DNA of 64,000 nt from Closterium sp. NIES-65 (Eukaryota; Streptophyta; Zygnematophyceae; Desmidiales; Closteriaceae), in the NCBI GenBank assembly GCA_948144175.1, contig CANXME010000520.1, forward strand, positions 1,417,539 through 1,481,538. The letters run 5' to 3'. A program made the translations under genes and the position numbers. The first letter of the stretch is position 1, and each line of letters begins with the position of its first letter. The notes under the pieces were generated by a model, which saw only the letters and a program-made list of their open reading frames with translations, ran no database searches and had not been told where the DNA came from. This document shows, piece after piece, positions 50,434 through 62,330 of this stretch.

Positions 50434-53400
50434 ATGGCTAGCCCTCCTGTGCTAGCTTTCGATGCTGAGGGCCGCCCAGTGAAGTTCGAAACCTGGCTAG
50501 ATGACCTACACCTCTTCCTACAGCTCACTGCCAAGGAGGACATCTCACTGTACGATCACGCCCTAGGCCATGCTACTGCTCCTGCTGCTACTGCTGACAG
50601 CACTGCCCGCTCACAGTGGCAGACTCGTGACGCCCACGCTCGCTTCGCTATTCGCAACTCCTTGCCGATAGACGAGCGCGAGCTCTTTGGCCAGCACAAG
50701 ACTGCACAGGCACTGTACACCGCTGTCGTTGCCCGCTACTCCTCACCTGCCTCTGCCGCGCTAGGCCGTCTCTCACTCCCCTACCTGTTTCCCGACCTGG
50801 CCTCGTTCCACACAGTCGCTGACCTCATCACGCACCTCCGTACTAGTGAGTCCCGCTTCTGTGCCGCCATGCCCGATGAGTTTCTTGCCAAAAAAACCCT
50901 CCCCCGCTCTGGCTCACTCTCTACCACCTAGTCACCCGCCTCCCTGACACTCTGTGTGCTGTCAGGGATCACTTCCTAGCTCGCTGCCCCACTGAGCTCA
51001 CCATTGCCCTCCTCGAGAAGGAACTGCTTGCAGCTGAGGCTAGCATAGTCGCTGTAGGTGCCTCTCGTGGCGACCCCCGCACCCCTTTCTTTGAGGGGTG
51101 TTTCCCTTCCCCCCTTCTTCCCTCTGTAGCCTCTGCTTCTGCTGTCGACCTCCTTGGTTCTGGGAAGGTCGGGGCTGTGTCTGCTTCGAGCGGGCGCCGC
51201 AGCGGCAAGGGCAAAGATCGCAAGGGAGGCGGAGGTGTTGGCGGGGGAGGTGGTGGTGGGGGTGGTGGCGGCGGTGGGGGTGGTGGTGGGACTGGTGGGG
51301 CTAGTGGCAGCGGTGGGGGTGGTGGCGGCAGCGGCGGGGGAGGTGGCAGGGGCGGGGGCGGTGGTGGGGGTGGCGGTGGACGTGGCGGCGCTAGGGGAGG
51401 AGGTGGTCGAGGAGGTGGCGGCGGCGGTGGTGGTCGTGGAGGCACTGGCGGTGGCCAGAGCCTGCAGCACTCTCCGTCGCCCCAGGAGCTCCGTGAGTGG
51501 TACGCTCAGCATGGGGGGGGGGGGGGGGGGGGGGGGGGGGGTGGCCTTAGCTGCACGTACGTCATCCGCACTGGTGACCGCGCTGGTCAGACGTGTGGGA
51601 GGGCGCACCCCACGCAGCGCTGCTTCTCACGCCTCGACGACCCTTGGCGTACTCAGTTCCCTGACGCCACTGAGCTGCCCCGCTGGGCTGATCTGATGAA
51701 GCAAAACATTGATATCTGAGCTCTAGACTTGGATGCTCTTCTCTCTACCATGTATGTGATGTCTATTAGTGGAGAGGGTGCCCAGTACCTGCGTGTTCCG
51801 CCCGACCCGGGCATTCGAACCGGTGAGGCTGCCGCTCTAGGTGCTAGAGTGTCTGCTACCCCAGGTGCTGGTGAGGCTGCTGCTCTAGCTGCTGGTGCGT
51901 CTGCGCCCCCTGGTACTGAGTCGACTGAGGCACTGCACACCTTTACACTAGACTCAGGTGCCTCCCGCTGTTTCTTTCGTGACTGCACGGCTCTTAAGCA
52001 GCTTGCTCGGCCCGTTGCAGTCTCTCTCGCTGACCCCTCTGGGGGTCCTGTCCTCACGACCTCCTCCACTGTCCTCCCCTGTCCGGCCGTCCCGTCGGGC
52101 ACACTGTCCGGTCTCTACCTCCCCTCGTTCTCTACGAACTTGGTGGCAGGTAGTGCGCTCCAGGACAGGGGTGTCCACCAGTTCACACCTGCCTACGAGC
52201 GCGTGACACACTGCACGTGTGCTCGGACGGGCCGTCACCTGGCGACCTTCACACCGCAACTGGGGTCAGACCTGTACACACTGACTACTGAGTCCCCTCA
52301 GATAGCTGCGTCTACGTCTGCGTCAGGTCAGCTGTCGGCCCCCTGCTCGTGCCGCTCTCTGGCGCACGAGACCGTCCTCTGGCACCACCGACTTGGTCAC
52401 CCGTCCGTGCAGCGCCTTCGGGCAATGCACAAACGGTATCTTGTCTCTGGTCTTCCCAGAGTTCTCCCTCCCCTCCCACCCTCGCCTGCTCCTCCCTGTC
52501 TTCCCTGTGTCAAGGGGCGGCAGCGAGCTGCTCCTCACTCCTCCTCGTTTCCCCCGACGACTGCTCCCTTGCAGACGCTCCACATGGACGTGTGGGGCCC
52601 CGCCCGCGTCCGTGGTCAGGGTCAGGAGAGGTACTTCCTGATAGTTGTTGACGACTACTCGCGCTACACCACGGTCTTCCCCTTGCGCACCAAGGGTGAG
52701 GTCCCTGATGTTTTGATCCCTTGGATCCGCGCTTCTTGTCTTCAGCTCAGCGAGCGTTTCCACTCGGACTTTCCTGTCCTGCGCTTGCACTCTGACGGAG
52801 GTGGTGAGTTCTCTTCCGACCTCTTAGCAGCCTACTGTGCGGAGCACGGCATCCGCCAGTCGTTCACGCTTCCGGCCTCTCCACAGCAGAATGGGGTTGC
52901 TGAGCGCCGCACTGGCTTGGTCATGGAGGTCGCTCGTACCTCCTTGATCCATGCGGCTGCCCCCCACAATCTGTGGCCGTTTGCGGTCCGATACGCTGCG
53001 CATCAGCTCAACCTCTGGCCCCGTGTCTCCTTGCCGGAGACCTCCCCGACACTTCGTTGGACGGGAGAGGTTGGCGATGCGTCGCGTCTTGGGTCTGGGG
53101 ATCCCGAGCTTTTGTTCGCGATACGTCCGCGGACAAGCTCTCCTCCCGCGCTGTTACGTGTGTCTTCCTAGGCTTTGTTCTGGACGCGTCTGGTTGGCAG
53201 TTTTACCACCCCACCTTGCGCCGTGTCCTTGCCTACCAGGACGTCACCTTTGACGAGTCGGTACCCTTCTACCGCCTCTTCCCCTACCGCACTGCCCCGC
53301 TCCCTCCCCCGCCTCTCTTCCTCGCGCCAGGTGTTGCTGTGGTAGACCCGGTTGAGCCTGTCGAGGTAGCTGTCGACTCTCGTCCTGCTCGGGGTGCTGA

Positions 53401-56299
53401 GCCTGAGCATGCGAAGCCTGGGGTTGCGGAGACTGGGGGTGCGGAGTCTGGGGGTGCTGAGCCTGGGAGTACGGAGCCTGCTTGTGCTGAGTCTGGGGGT
53501 GCTGAGCCTGGGAGTGCTACGCCTGGAGGAGCTCTCTCCTCACAGCAGCTGCGTGAGTTGTACTTACAGTACTGCAGCCTCAGGAGAGGTGCTTCTGGAG
53601 CTAGGAGTGCTGCTGGAGCTGGTGCTCGTGCTTCCTCTCCTAGGCGGGAGCTGCCCTCTCCCCAGCGACTTCGTGAGTGGTACGCACGGCGCTGCAGTCT
53701 CAGGAGTGGCGCTCCTAGTGTCGCGGACCCTGCTACTGGTGCTGCGGACCCTGGAGTTGGAGCTGCTGCTGCTGCTGCGGACCCGGGCGTTGGAGCTGCT
53801 GCTGGTGCTGCGGACCCTGGAATTGGGGTTCCTACTGGTGCTGCGGACCCGGGAGTTGGAGCTGCTGCTGGTGTTGCGGACCCTGGAGTTGGGGCTGCTG
53901 CTGGTGCTGCGGACCCGGGCGTTGGAGCTGCTGGAGCTGCTGGTCCTAGCGGTGCTGGGGGTGTTGCTGGAGCTGCTGGAGGTTCTGGTGCTGTCTCTGC
54001 TGCTGCAGGGGGCACCTCGCGTCCGCGGCCGTACTTCGTTCCACTCCTTCAGCAGGTTCTTGGTCATTCACCTCCGCCTGGTCCCCCTCCCTCTGTAGAG
54101 TGTCCACCGCCGGTCCAGTCGCAGTCACAGCTACCACCTGCCTTGCCGCTTCCTCGTCCTTCTCCCTACACTAGTCCTACAAGCGGTCTTACGGAGCGTC
54201 GTGAGCCTGAGTCTCGCCCTGTGTCGCCTGTGTCCCGTCCTGAGTCACCTATTCGTACTACTTCCACCAGTCGCCGTACTCCGCGTGAGCGTCCGCCACC
54301 AGTCCCTGGCACGCACCGGATGTCACTGCGTCCCTCCATTGCTCCACATCGTGTCCCTCTGCCGTCTCCTCCTGAGTCCTCTCTTCCTGCTCTTGCTGAC
54401 CCTGAGTCTGACTCTCTTCGTGCTACCAGTCCTACTGTCACGCGCCTCCTGGCCAGTGCTGTCACTGACCCTCCGTTTGAGTCTGCTGCTGCGTCTGTCC
54501 TAGTTGCTGAGCTTGTTGACTTTGCTGCTCGCTGTCGTCTAGACTACGGTGCCAGTCTTGTCGCTGAGTCTGATTCTGTCTGTCCTCCGTCTGTCGGGGG
54601 TGAGTGTGCTCTTAGCACGGACGTTCTTGAGGACCGACAGGAGGAACTTGAGTGTCTTGCAGCCGCTGCGCCCCATCTCGTGTCCATGCTAGTTGCCCCT
54701 GAGGGAGACCCGGATGCACCAGACATCCCGACTCCTCGATCGTACGCTGCGGCGATCGAGGGTCCCTACTCCTCTCAGTGGCAGTCAGCCATGGACGCAA
54801 AGATGGCCTCCTGGAAGTCCACAGGCACCTACGTCGACGAGGTTCCCCCACCTGGGGCGAACATCGTCAGTGGCATGTGGATTTTCAGGGTGAAGTAGCC
54901 GCCGGGTTCTCCGCCTGTCTTCAAGGCTCGTTACGTTGCTCGAGGCTTAAGTCAGCGAGAAGGAGTAGACTTCTTTCAGACCTTCTCCCCCACCCCAAAG
55001 ATGACCACTCTTCGGGTACTACTGCACGTTGCTGCTCAGCGCGACTACGAGCTTCACTCTCTTGACTTCAGCACAGCTTTCTTGCAGGGCAGTCTGCACG
55101 AGGAGATCTGGCTGCGCCGCCCTCCTGGCTTCACTGGGTCGTTTCCTCCTGATACCGAGTGGAGCCTCCGGCGGCCGGTCTACGGTCTCCGCCAGGCGCC
55201 ATGTGAGTGGCAGGACACAGTGAGGACTACTCTTGCGGCACTTGGGTTCTCGCCTTCTACTGCTGACCCGTCGCTGTTTCTACGCACCGACACTTCGCTG
55301 CCGCCGTTCTACATCCTCGTGTACGTCGACGACTTGGTCTTTGCCACAGCTGACACTGAGTTTCTCGCCCACGTGAAGTCGGAGCTGCAGAAGAGACACA
55401 CGTGCACAGACCTGGGTGAACTGCGCAGCTACCTTGGCTTGCAGATCACCCTGGACAGAGCATGCCACACCATTACCCTGACTCAGCCACACATGGTGCA
55501 GCAGGTCCTTCAGCGCTTCGGTTTCACCTGGTCCTCAGCATAGGCCACTCCTCTGGCTATAGGTCACTCGCTCTCAGCTCTGCCTTCGGATGAGTCCGTA
55601 GAGTCGAATGGTCCTTACCCAGAGCTAGTTGGTTGCCTCATGTACCTGATGACTTGCACTCGTCCTGACCTAGCATACCCTCTTGGCCTTCTGGCTCGCT
55701 ACGTGGCTCCTGGTCATCACCGAAAGGTGCACTGGGATGCTGCAAAGAGGGTATTGCGCTACTTGTGCAGTACATCAGGCATCGGGCTCGTGCTTGGAGG
55801 AGGGAGCTCAGTTGTTCTCACTGGGCACTCAGACGCTTCTTGGGTTGACGACCAGGCTACTGAGCGGTCGTCACAGGGTTACACCTTCAGCCTTGGCTCT
55901 GGTTCAGTTTCATGGCGCTCTACGCGTTCGTCTTTAGTTCTCAGCTCCAGTTGTGAGGCTGAGATCTACGCCACAGCCATGGCTTCACAGGAGTTACGCT
56001 GGCTCACCTACCTGCTGACCGACCTTGGAGAGCGGCCTAGTTCTCCTCCAGTGCTGTACGTCGACAACAAGGCTGCCATTGCCTTGTGTGAGGAGCACAG
56101 ACTGGAGCACAGAATGAAGCACATCGCTCTCCGTTACTTCCTTGCTCGTGAGCTGCAGCAGCGTTGTCAGCTTCGTCTACGCTGCGTGGCCTCTCAGGCC
56201 AACACCGCTGATATATTCACCAAGGCACTTCAGTCTGGTAATCATCAGTGCTTCTGTACTTTGTTGGGGCTGGTACCCACTTTGCCTCACTTGTTGTAG
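50434..56299 (+). pseudogene. Copia-7 gag-pol remnant
   Basis: Capsid-like domain from ATG 50434 (FDAEGRPVKFETWLDDLHLF, IRNSLPIDERELFGQHK), Gly-rich tract (51230-51450), QELREWYAQH, a long G run (51512-51540) and the knuckle CTYVIRTGDRAGQTC..AHPTQRC (about 51550-51625). Protease LDSGAS (51949), WHHRLGHPSVQRL (about 52385), integrase core (52580-52920), a linker with PGVGAAAGAAD repeats and two LRE(L/W)Y peptides (53390-53960), RT (54790-55500; YVDD at 55323-55334) and RNase H (55800-56290) follow. It is a fossil with about five breaks. Confidence 0.9.
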
Positions 56300-56529
56300 G
56301 CTTTGCCTGTACTGTGATCTCTATATATGCTCCTGCCTCTTTGCTCCGCTAGGCTGAGATCACCTTTGCTATCTCTACTACTTTTATATACTTTTGCATG
56401 TGAACTGGCCATGTGGCCCTTTGCTTGTGCTCGGAGTGTGTGGTGACATTGTGATCCACCCTGAGCTTGCTTGCCTTTCTTGGCTGGTCTTGTGACCCCT
56501 TGCTCTCCCCCACTTTGCCTATGGGGGTG
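56300..56529 (+). other. Copia-7 3' untranslated block and polypurine tract
   Basis: The shared block (TGTGAACTGGCC at about 56399 to CCCTGAGCTT at about 56467) and the terminal CCCCCACTTTGCCTATGGGGG inverted repeat. Confidence 0.65.
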
Positions 56530-56656
56530 TGTCAAACACTATATGTGTTATTGTTGTGTAGGCTATAGTGGGTTAGCCTTTAGGGGGTACACAAAACTAG
56601 GGTTTCCTACTTGTACTCCAAAACTTTCATAGTGCAATCACTTCTTCTTCGTAACA
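56530..56656 (+). repeat. 3' LTR of Copia-7
   Basis: 127 bp, followed by GCCCA (56657-56661) and then Copia-6 RT sequence. Confidence 0.96.
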
Positions 56657-59600
56657 GCCCACAAGCTCTGGATACGGACCACTCGGCTCTACGGACTCGT
56701 CCGAAGGTGGAGCTGAGAGCGATTGGGTCGTAGGCAGAAGAGTGTGCTGTGGCGAGGAGAACTGAAAGCCGAAGCGCTGAAGGACCTGGTGCACCATGTG
56801 TGACCGAATCAGGGTGATGGTGCGCTGTGCTCTATCCCGGGTGATCTTCAAGCCAAGACAGCTACGTAGCTCACCCAGGTCAGTGCAAGTGTGTCTCTTC
56901 TGCAGCTCCGACTTCACAAGGGTCAGCGCCTCAGTGTCGGTAGTAGCAAAGACTTGGTCGTCGACGTACAGAAGGATGTAGAACGACGGCAGAGTAGGGT
57001 CGGTGTGCAGAAACAGCGACACGTCCGCAGTCGAAGGAGCAAACCCTAGAGTGGCAAGTGTCATCCTCAGTGTGTCGTGCCACTCGCGGGGCGCCTGGCG
57101 GAGACCGTAGATTGGCCGCCGGAGGCTCCACTGGGTACCCTCAAGAAACGACCCAGTAAAGCCAGGTGGGCGGCGCAGCCCGATCTCCTCGTGCAGGCTG
57201 CCCTGTAAGAAAGCTGTGCTGAAGTGAAGAGCGTGAAGCTCGTAGTCACGCTGAGCAACAACGTGTAGCAACACCCGGAGAGCGGTCATCTTCGGGGTGG
57301 GGGAGAAGGTCTGGAAGAAGTCGACCTCCTGTCGCTGACTGAAGCCTTGAGCAACGTAACGCGCCTTGAAGGCAGCCGGAGAATTTGACGGCCGCTTCAC
57401 TCTGAAAGTCCACATGCCATCGACTATGTTCGCCTCATGAGGGGAACCTCATCGAGGTGTCTGTGGACTTCCAGGAAGACATCTCTACGTCCATGGATAT
57501 CTGCCACAAAGTGAAGTACTCACTCGTGATCGCCTCTGCGTAAGAGCGTAGGGTAGGGATGTCTAGTGCATCCAGGTCTTTCTCAGGGCACAACAGCATG
57601 GACGCGAGATGAGGTAAAACGACCGCGAGGCACTCAAGCTCAAACTGCCTGTCCTCAAGGATGTCACTGCCAAGGGCAAGCTCACCCCCGACGGACGGAG
57701 GATAGCCAGACTCAGACTCAGTAACAAGACTCGCGAAGTAGTCGAGACGGCAGGTAGCAGCCAAAAAGCGCATGACAGTAGGACTAGCACCATGTGCAAG
57801 GTCGGACTCGGTGTTAGGAACGTCAAGAAGAGAGGACGCTAGAGGAGACGGCGGATCAATATGGTGCGGAATAGAGGAAGGACGAAGTGCCATATTGTGC
57901 GTGCCGGGGACAAATGGAGGACGAGGACGACGAGCACAACTAATAGTATGAAAAGATGAGGCAGGACGAGACTCAGGCTCACGAAGCTCTGCCAGGGAGC
58001 TTGTCTCCGCAGGGTACGGAGAAGGAGCACGCAGTGGAGAGTGAGGCAGTAACTGTGGCTGTGGAGAGTTAGGCGGAGGATACAAGAAAGGCGGAGTAAG
58101 GCCAGTGGAAGACGGAAGACTAAGAACCTGACAAAGTGCCGAGTCAGGCGGCGGCAGGGACGAATGCGGCTGCGGGTAGAAAGACGGTCATCGCGACGCA
58201 GTACTCACAGTACCAGAGCCCCCAGCTCTAGCACCTCCAGCTCCAAGACCTCCATCACCTCTAGTTCTAGCGCCTCCAACACCAGTACCTCCAGAACCTC
58301 CAGCTCCAGCACCTCTAGCACTAGTAGCTATAGTACCTCAGTACCTCCAGCTTCAGCACCTCTAGCACCAGTAGCTCCAGTACCTCCAGCACCAGCAGCT
58401 CCAGAACCTCCAGCACCTCCAGCTCTAGCATTATGAGAACCTCCAGCTCCAGTAGTACCAGCACGTCCAGCTCCGCCACCGGGGCTGCCCCACTGGACAG
58501 CCCGCTCGCGAAGCCGCTCCAGCGAGAGAGTGTCCTTCCGACGTGCGCCAATACCTCCAGCACTAGCGCCTCCAGTTCCAGTGCCTCTAGCACCTCCAAT
58601 TCCAGTACCACCAGCACCAGCACCTACAGCTCCAGTAGCTCCAGCTCCAGCACGTCCAACTCTGCCACCGGAGCTGCCCCACCGGACAGCCCACTCACAA
58701 AGCCGCTCTGGCGAGAGAGTTTCCTGCTGACGTGCACCAATACCTCCAGCATTAGCGCCTCCAGCACCAGTACCTCCAGCACCGCCAACTCCAGTAACAC
58801 CAGCACTAGCACCACCATCTCCAGTACCTCCAGCACCTCCTGTACCCGTAGGACACTCAGCACCCCTAGAGCCAGCACCCCCAGAGTCCGCACCCCCAGT
58901 GTCACCACCTCCTATAGCACTAGCGTCCACAGCGACGGGCTGCAGAGGCGGTGAAGACAGTCGAGGCGGAAGCCCAGGAGGGGTCGGCAAACGTGGGTGA
59001 GCGGCGAGGAGCCACGATGTCGGCAGCAATTGGGTCACCCCCCTCAGCTGGGCCAGAGGTGTCGGAGGACCTAGGACACACCTGAGGGGGTAGGACCGTG
59101 CGGGTGGAGGGGGGCTACCAGAGGGGGGGGGGGGGGGGGGGGGGGCCACGTACCAGGAAGAGAGGCGGAAGGGGCGCGTGGGAACTGCGGTGGGGGTGGA
59201 GACGGTAGAAGCCGACAGACTCGTCAAAGGTGACGTCCTGGGAGGAGAGGACACGATGAGAACCCGGGCGGTAAAACTTCTAGGGTGGGGCGTCGGTAAG
59301 GAAGCCAAGGAAGACGCAGCGAAGAGTGCGAGTAGAGAGCTTGCCCGCGGGAGGATTGCAGACAAGAGCAAGGGAACCCCAGACCCGAAACGCCGACGCA
59401 TCACCAACCTCTCCCGTCCACCACAGAGTAGGCAAGGTCTCCCGAGTGGGAGACACGGGGCCAGAGTTTGAGTTGTTTAGCGTCGTATCGGACCGCAAAC
59501 GACCACAAAAACAGGGGAGCAGCCGCATAGACGATGGAGGTGCGAGCAACCTCCATAACCAAGCCAATGCGACGCTCTGCAATCCCATTCTGCTGCGGAG

Positions 59601-61219
59601 AGGCTGGAAGCATGAACGATTGCGCGATGCCCTCAGCACCACAGATGTCCTCGAGGAGGCGGGAGCAAAACTCATCACATCGGTTAGAGTGTAGCTGTAG
59701 GACTGGGAGGTCCTGCCGCAACCGAGCGCTAAGCTGGCGACGGGCAGCACTGATCCAGCGAATCAACACACTTTGGACTTCCGCCTTGCTCTGCAAAGGG
59801 AAGACCATGGTGTAGCGTGTGTAGTCGTTAACAACCAGCAAAAAAGTTATGCTCTCCGCCATGTCCAGTGATGCAGGCTGGACCCCACACGTCCATGTGG
59901 AGGGTATGCAGAGGAGTTGTGGTCGAAAGAAACGAGGAGGAGTGAGGAGTGGCGCGTCGCCGCCCCTCGATGCAGGGAAGGCACGGCGGCGCAAGCGACC
60001 TCGGAAGCGGGGGTTAGGGACCTGGGGAGGCCAGACACAAGAAGACAGGAGTGCATGCCATGCAGGCGTGGCAAGGAGGGGTGACCAAGACGGTGGTGCC
60101 AGAGGAGAGTTTGGTGCGTGAGGAGACGACACGAGCAAGACACAGCTACCTCAACCGACGAGCTACCTGACCTGACTCAGCCACCTGTGCAGACTCAGTG
60201 GTCAGTGTTTACGGGCCAGACACGGGCCTGCGAGTGAATGTGGCGAGGTGCTCGCCAGTGCGGGAGTCTGTACAGATCACCACGAGCTCTCCCCCAAGTT
60301 GGGTAACAGTGACCAACTGGTCCTGTAGGACAGTTGTAGCCACCAAGTTCCTAGCGAACAAGGGGAGGTGGAAAATTGTAAGGGAACCGGAGGGGGCTGC
60401 CAGACACAGGAGAATAGTGGAGCTACATGCAACAACTGGGCCACTAGAGGGGTCGGCCAAGAGTGACAGAGACAGGGGCTACGAGCGGTGTGACTGTAGT
60501 GCAGTCGTGGAAGAAGAGAAGCGAGAGGCGCCTGAGTCGAGAAGGAAAGTGTGCAAGGCCTTCTCAGGCTCTGCACCTAGACTAGTAGCCTCTACAACCA
60601 CCTGGTGCCTTTACACCCCCAGCACTAGTACCCCAAGCTCCGCCACCGGGGCTGCCCACGGAACAGCCCACTCACGAAGCTGCTGCGGCAAGAGGGTCTC
60701 CGGCGGACGCTGCTGCTGCCGCTGTCCATCCCCAGGACCTCAGCGGCCACCAGCTGCACCACTAGCAGGAGTACATGTACGAACAAGTACCTACACTCGC
60801 CGCCTCGACCAGCTGCTGTACCTCCCCTAACAACGGACGGCTCTGCCGCAGTGGCTGGGTGGCAGGAGAGAGTGAGGAGTAGTGCCTAACCACAGCGTCG
60901 TAGAGAGTGTGGGCCGATGTCAGCTGATAAAAGTGGGGTCCTATGGTCGACCGGCAGGTTAGCGCGAACAGCAAGCTCTGCAACAGCGTCGCGCCCCGTC
61001 CACTGTGTGCAGGCAACGCAGTCCGCACGGTCTCGCCAGCGTCAGCAGCAGGCTCAGCGGGAGTCGTTGGGGCCTAAAAGGACCCCGACGTGTGCTCGAG
61101 AAGGGAGACACCATCTCGAAGGAAACGTTGGAAATACCAGTGTAGGCCAGCGAGCCAGAACTAGAACATGAAAGGGCACCCGTCGGCGACAACCGCTAAG
61201 ACAGTGAGACTGGCCATGG

Positions 61220-62230
61220 CAGGCAGTGGCAGTAGTAGCAGCGGCGGAAGGGTGGCTGGGAAGAGCGCGAGTAATTGGGTGGGCTAGCTCGGGCACTCGC
61301 GAAGCAGAGCAGGGGTGCGCTGAGGCGCTAGCATGGAAGGGCGTGGTGGCTCTAGCGGCACAGGGAGGGCACGCGCGGCCTGGCAGGCGTGCGTGGTCAG
61401 CACATGCGGGACAGGGCAGGTGCGTGTACAGGGCAGGGCAGGCACGCTTGCGGGCAGGGGTCAGGGCAGGCACACGCAGGCAGGCGCGTGCAGGTAGCGC
61501 GTGCGGGGCAGGGCAGGGAGCACGGGGCAAGGCAACACGCGCGCGGGCAGGGCGGGCTACAAGGGCAGGGCGCACGCCGCGCTGGCAGGGTAGGGCAGCT
61601 TGCACTTGCAAGGCAGCAGCGCGGGGCAGGGGGCACGCGCACGGCAAGGCGCTTACGGGGCAGGGCACGAGTCGCTAGGCAGCAGGGCGCGCTGGACGCT
61701 GGGCAGCAGGGCGCGCTGGGCAGGAGGGCACGCTGGCGCGCTGGGCAGCAGGGCGCGCTGGCGCGCTGGGCAGCAGGGCGTGCTGGTGCGCTGGGAAGCA
61801 GGGGCACGCTGGAGCGCTGAGCAGCAGGGCGCGCTGGCGCACTGGGCAGCAGGGCGCGCTGGCGCGCTAGGAAGCGAGGCGCGCTGGGGCGCTGGGAAGC
61901 GGGGCGCGCTGGCGCGCTGGGCAGCGAGGCGTGCTGGCGCGCTAAGAAGCGGGGCGCGCTGGCGTGTTAGGCAGCGGGGCGCGCTGGCGCACTGGGCAGT
62001 AGGGCATGCTGGCGCGCTGGGAAGCGGGGCGCGCTGACGCGCTAGGAAGTGGGGCGCACTGGTGCGCTGGGCAGCGGGGCGCGCTGGCGCGCTGGCAATG
62101 GGGCAGCGGGGCGCGCTGGCGCGCTAGGAAGTGGGGCGCGCTGGCGCGTTGGGCAGCGGGGCGCGGTGGGGCAGCAGGGCGCGCTGGCACACGGGTCAGC
62201 AAGGCGCGCGAGGTGTGCGGGGGCGTATCC
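61220..62230 (-). repeat. GC-rich leader array of Copia-6
   Basis: 61380-61680 consists of GGGCAGG/CACGC units. 61680-62180 consists of about 20 units of 21-24 bp around GGGCAGCGGGGCGCGCTGGCG. Non-coding despite long open frames on both strands. Confidence 0.88.
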
Positions 62231-62298
62231 AGAAAGGGCAGAAGGAATGGTGGCCCAAAACAAAAACTGGTCCTACAGAGCGAACCGCTCTGAAACCA

Positions 62299-62330
62299 AG
62301 TCAGAATCAACGAGCGGGAATGATTGACTA
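62299..62330 (-). repeat. 5' LTR remnant of Copia-6
   Basis: About 32 bp matching the inner end of the 48442-48573 LTR, directly after PBS TGGTTTCAGAGC on the minus strand, and joined to Gypsy-2 gag. Confidence 0.75.

Larger units (their letters stand above)
49557..56656 (+). mobile_element. Copia-7: Ty1/copia element with both LTRs, inserted in Copia-6
   Basis: 127-bp LTRs (49557-49683 and 56530-56656) differ at 2 positions (1.6%), so it is fairly young. The target duplication GCCCA lies at 49552-49556 and 56657-56661. PBS TGGTATCAGAGC (49684), leader, gag, full pol order, 3' block and purine tract are all present. The coding part has about five breaks. Confidence 0.96.
48950..61200 (-). 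pseudogene. Copia-6 gag-pol remnant (interrupted 49552-56661)
   Basis: In element order: gag traces (AHTLYDAVVRHYSS, about 60880), LREW-like peptide, protease region (about 60530), pre-integrase HHRLGHPSLPRLHGM (about 60090), integrase core (to about 59540), and a linker with repeats of GGAGGTGAGG type and LSPERLCEW/LSLERLRER peptides (58960-58160). RT (about 57540-56662 and, beyond Copia-7, 49551-49200) and RNase H end (ALCHEQRLGHRTKHIAL, about 49130) follow. It is a fossil with many breaks. Confidence 0.85.
48442..62330 (-). mobile_element. Copia-6: old Ty1/copia element interrupted by Copia-7 and a solo LTR
   Basis: A 132-bp 3' LTR (48442-48573), the shared 3' block, RNase H and RT (48950-49551), then Copia-7. 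RT continues from 56662, with linker, integrase, protease and gag remnants to about 61200, a repeat leader (61220-62230), PBS TGGTTTCAGAGC (about 62287-62298) and a 5' LTR remnant (62299-62330) joined to Gypsy-2. The continuity of RT across Copia-7 is marked by the GCCCA duplication. It is diverged from the other copies and carries many breaks, so it is the oldest copia here with Copia-4. Confidence 0.88.
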
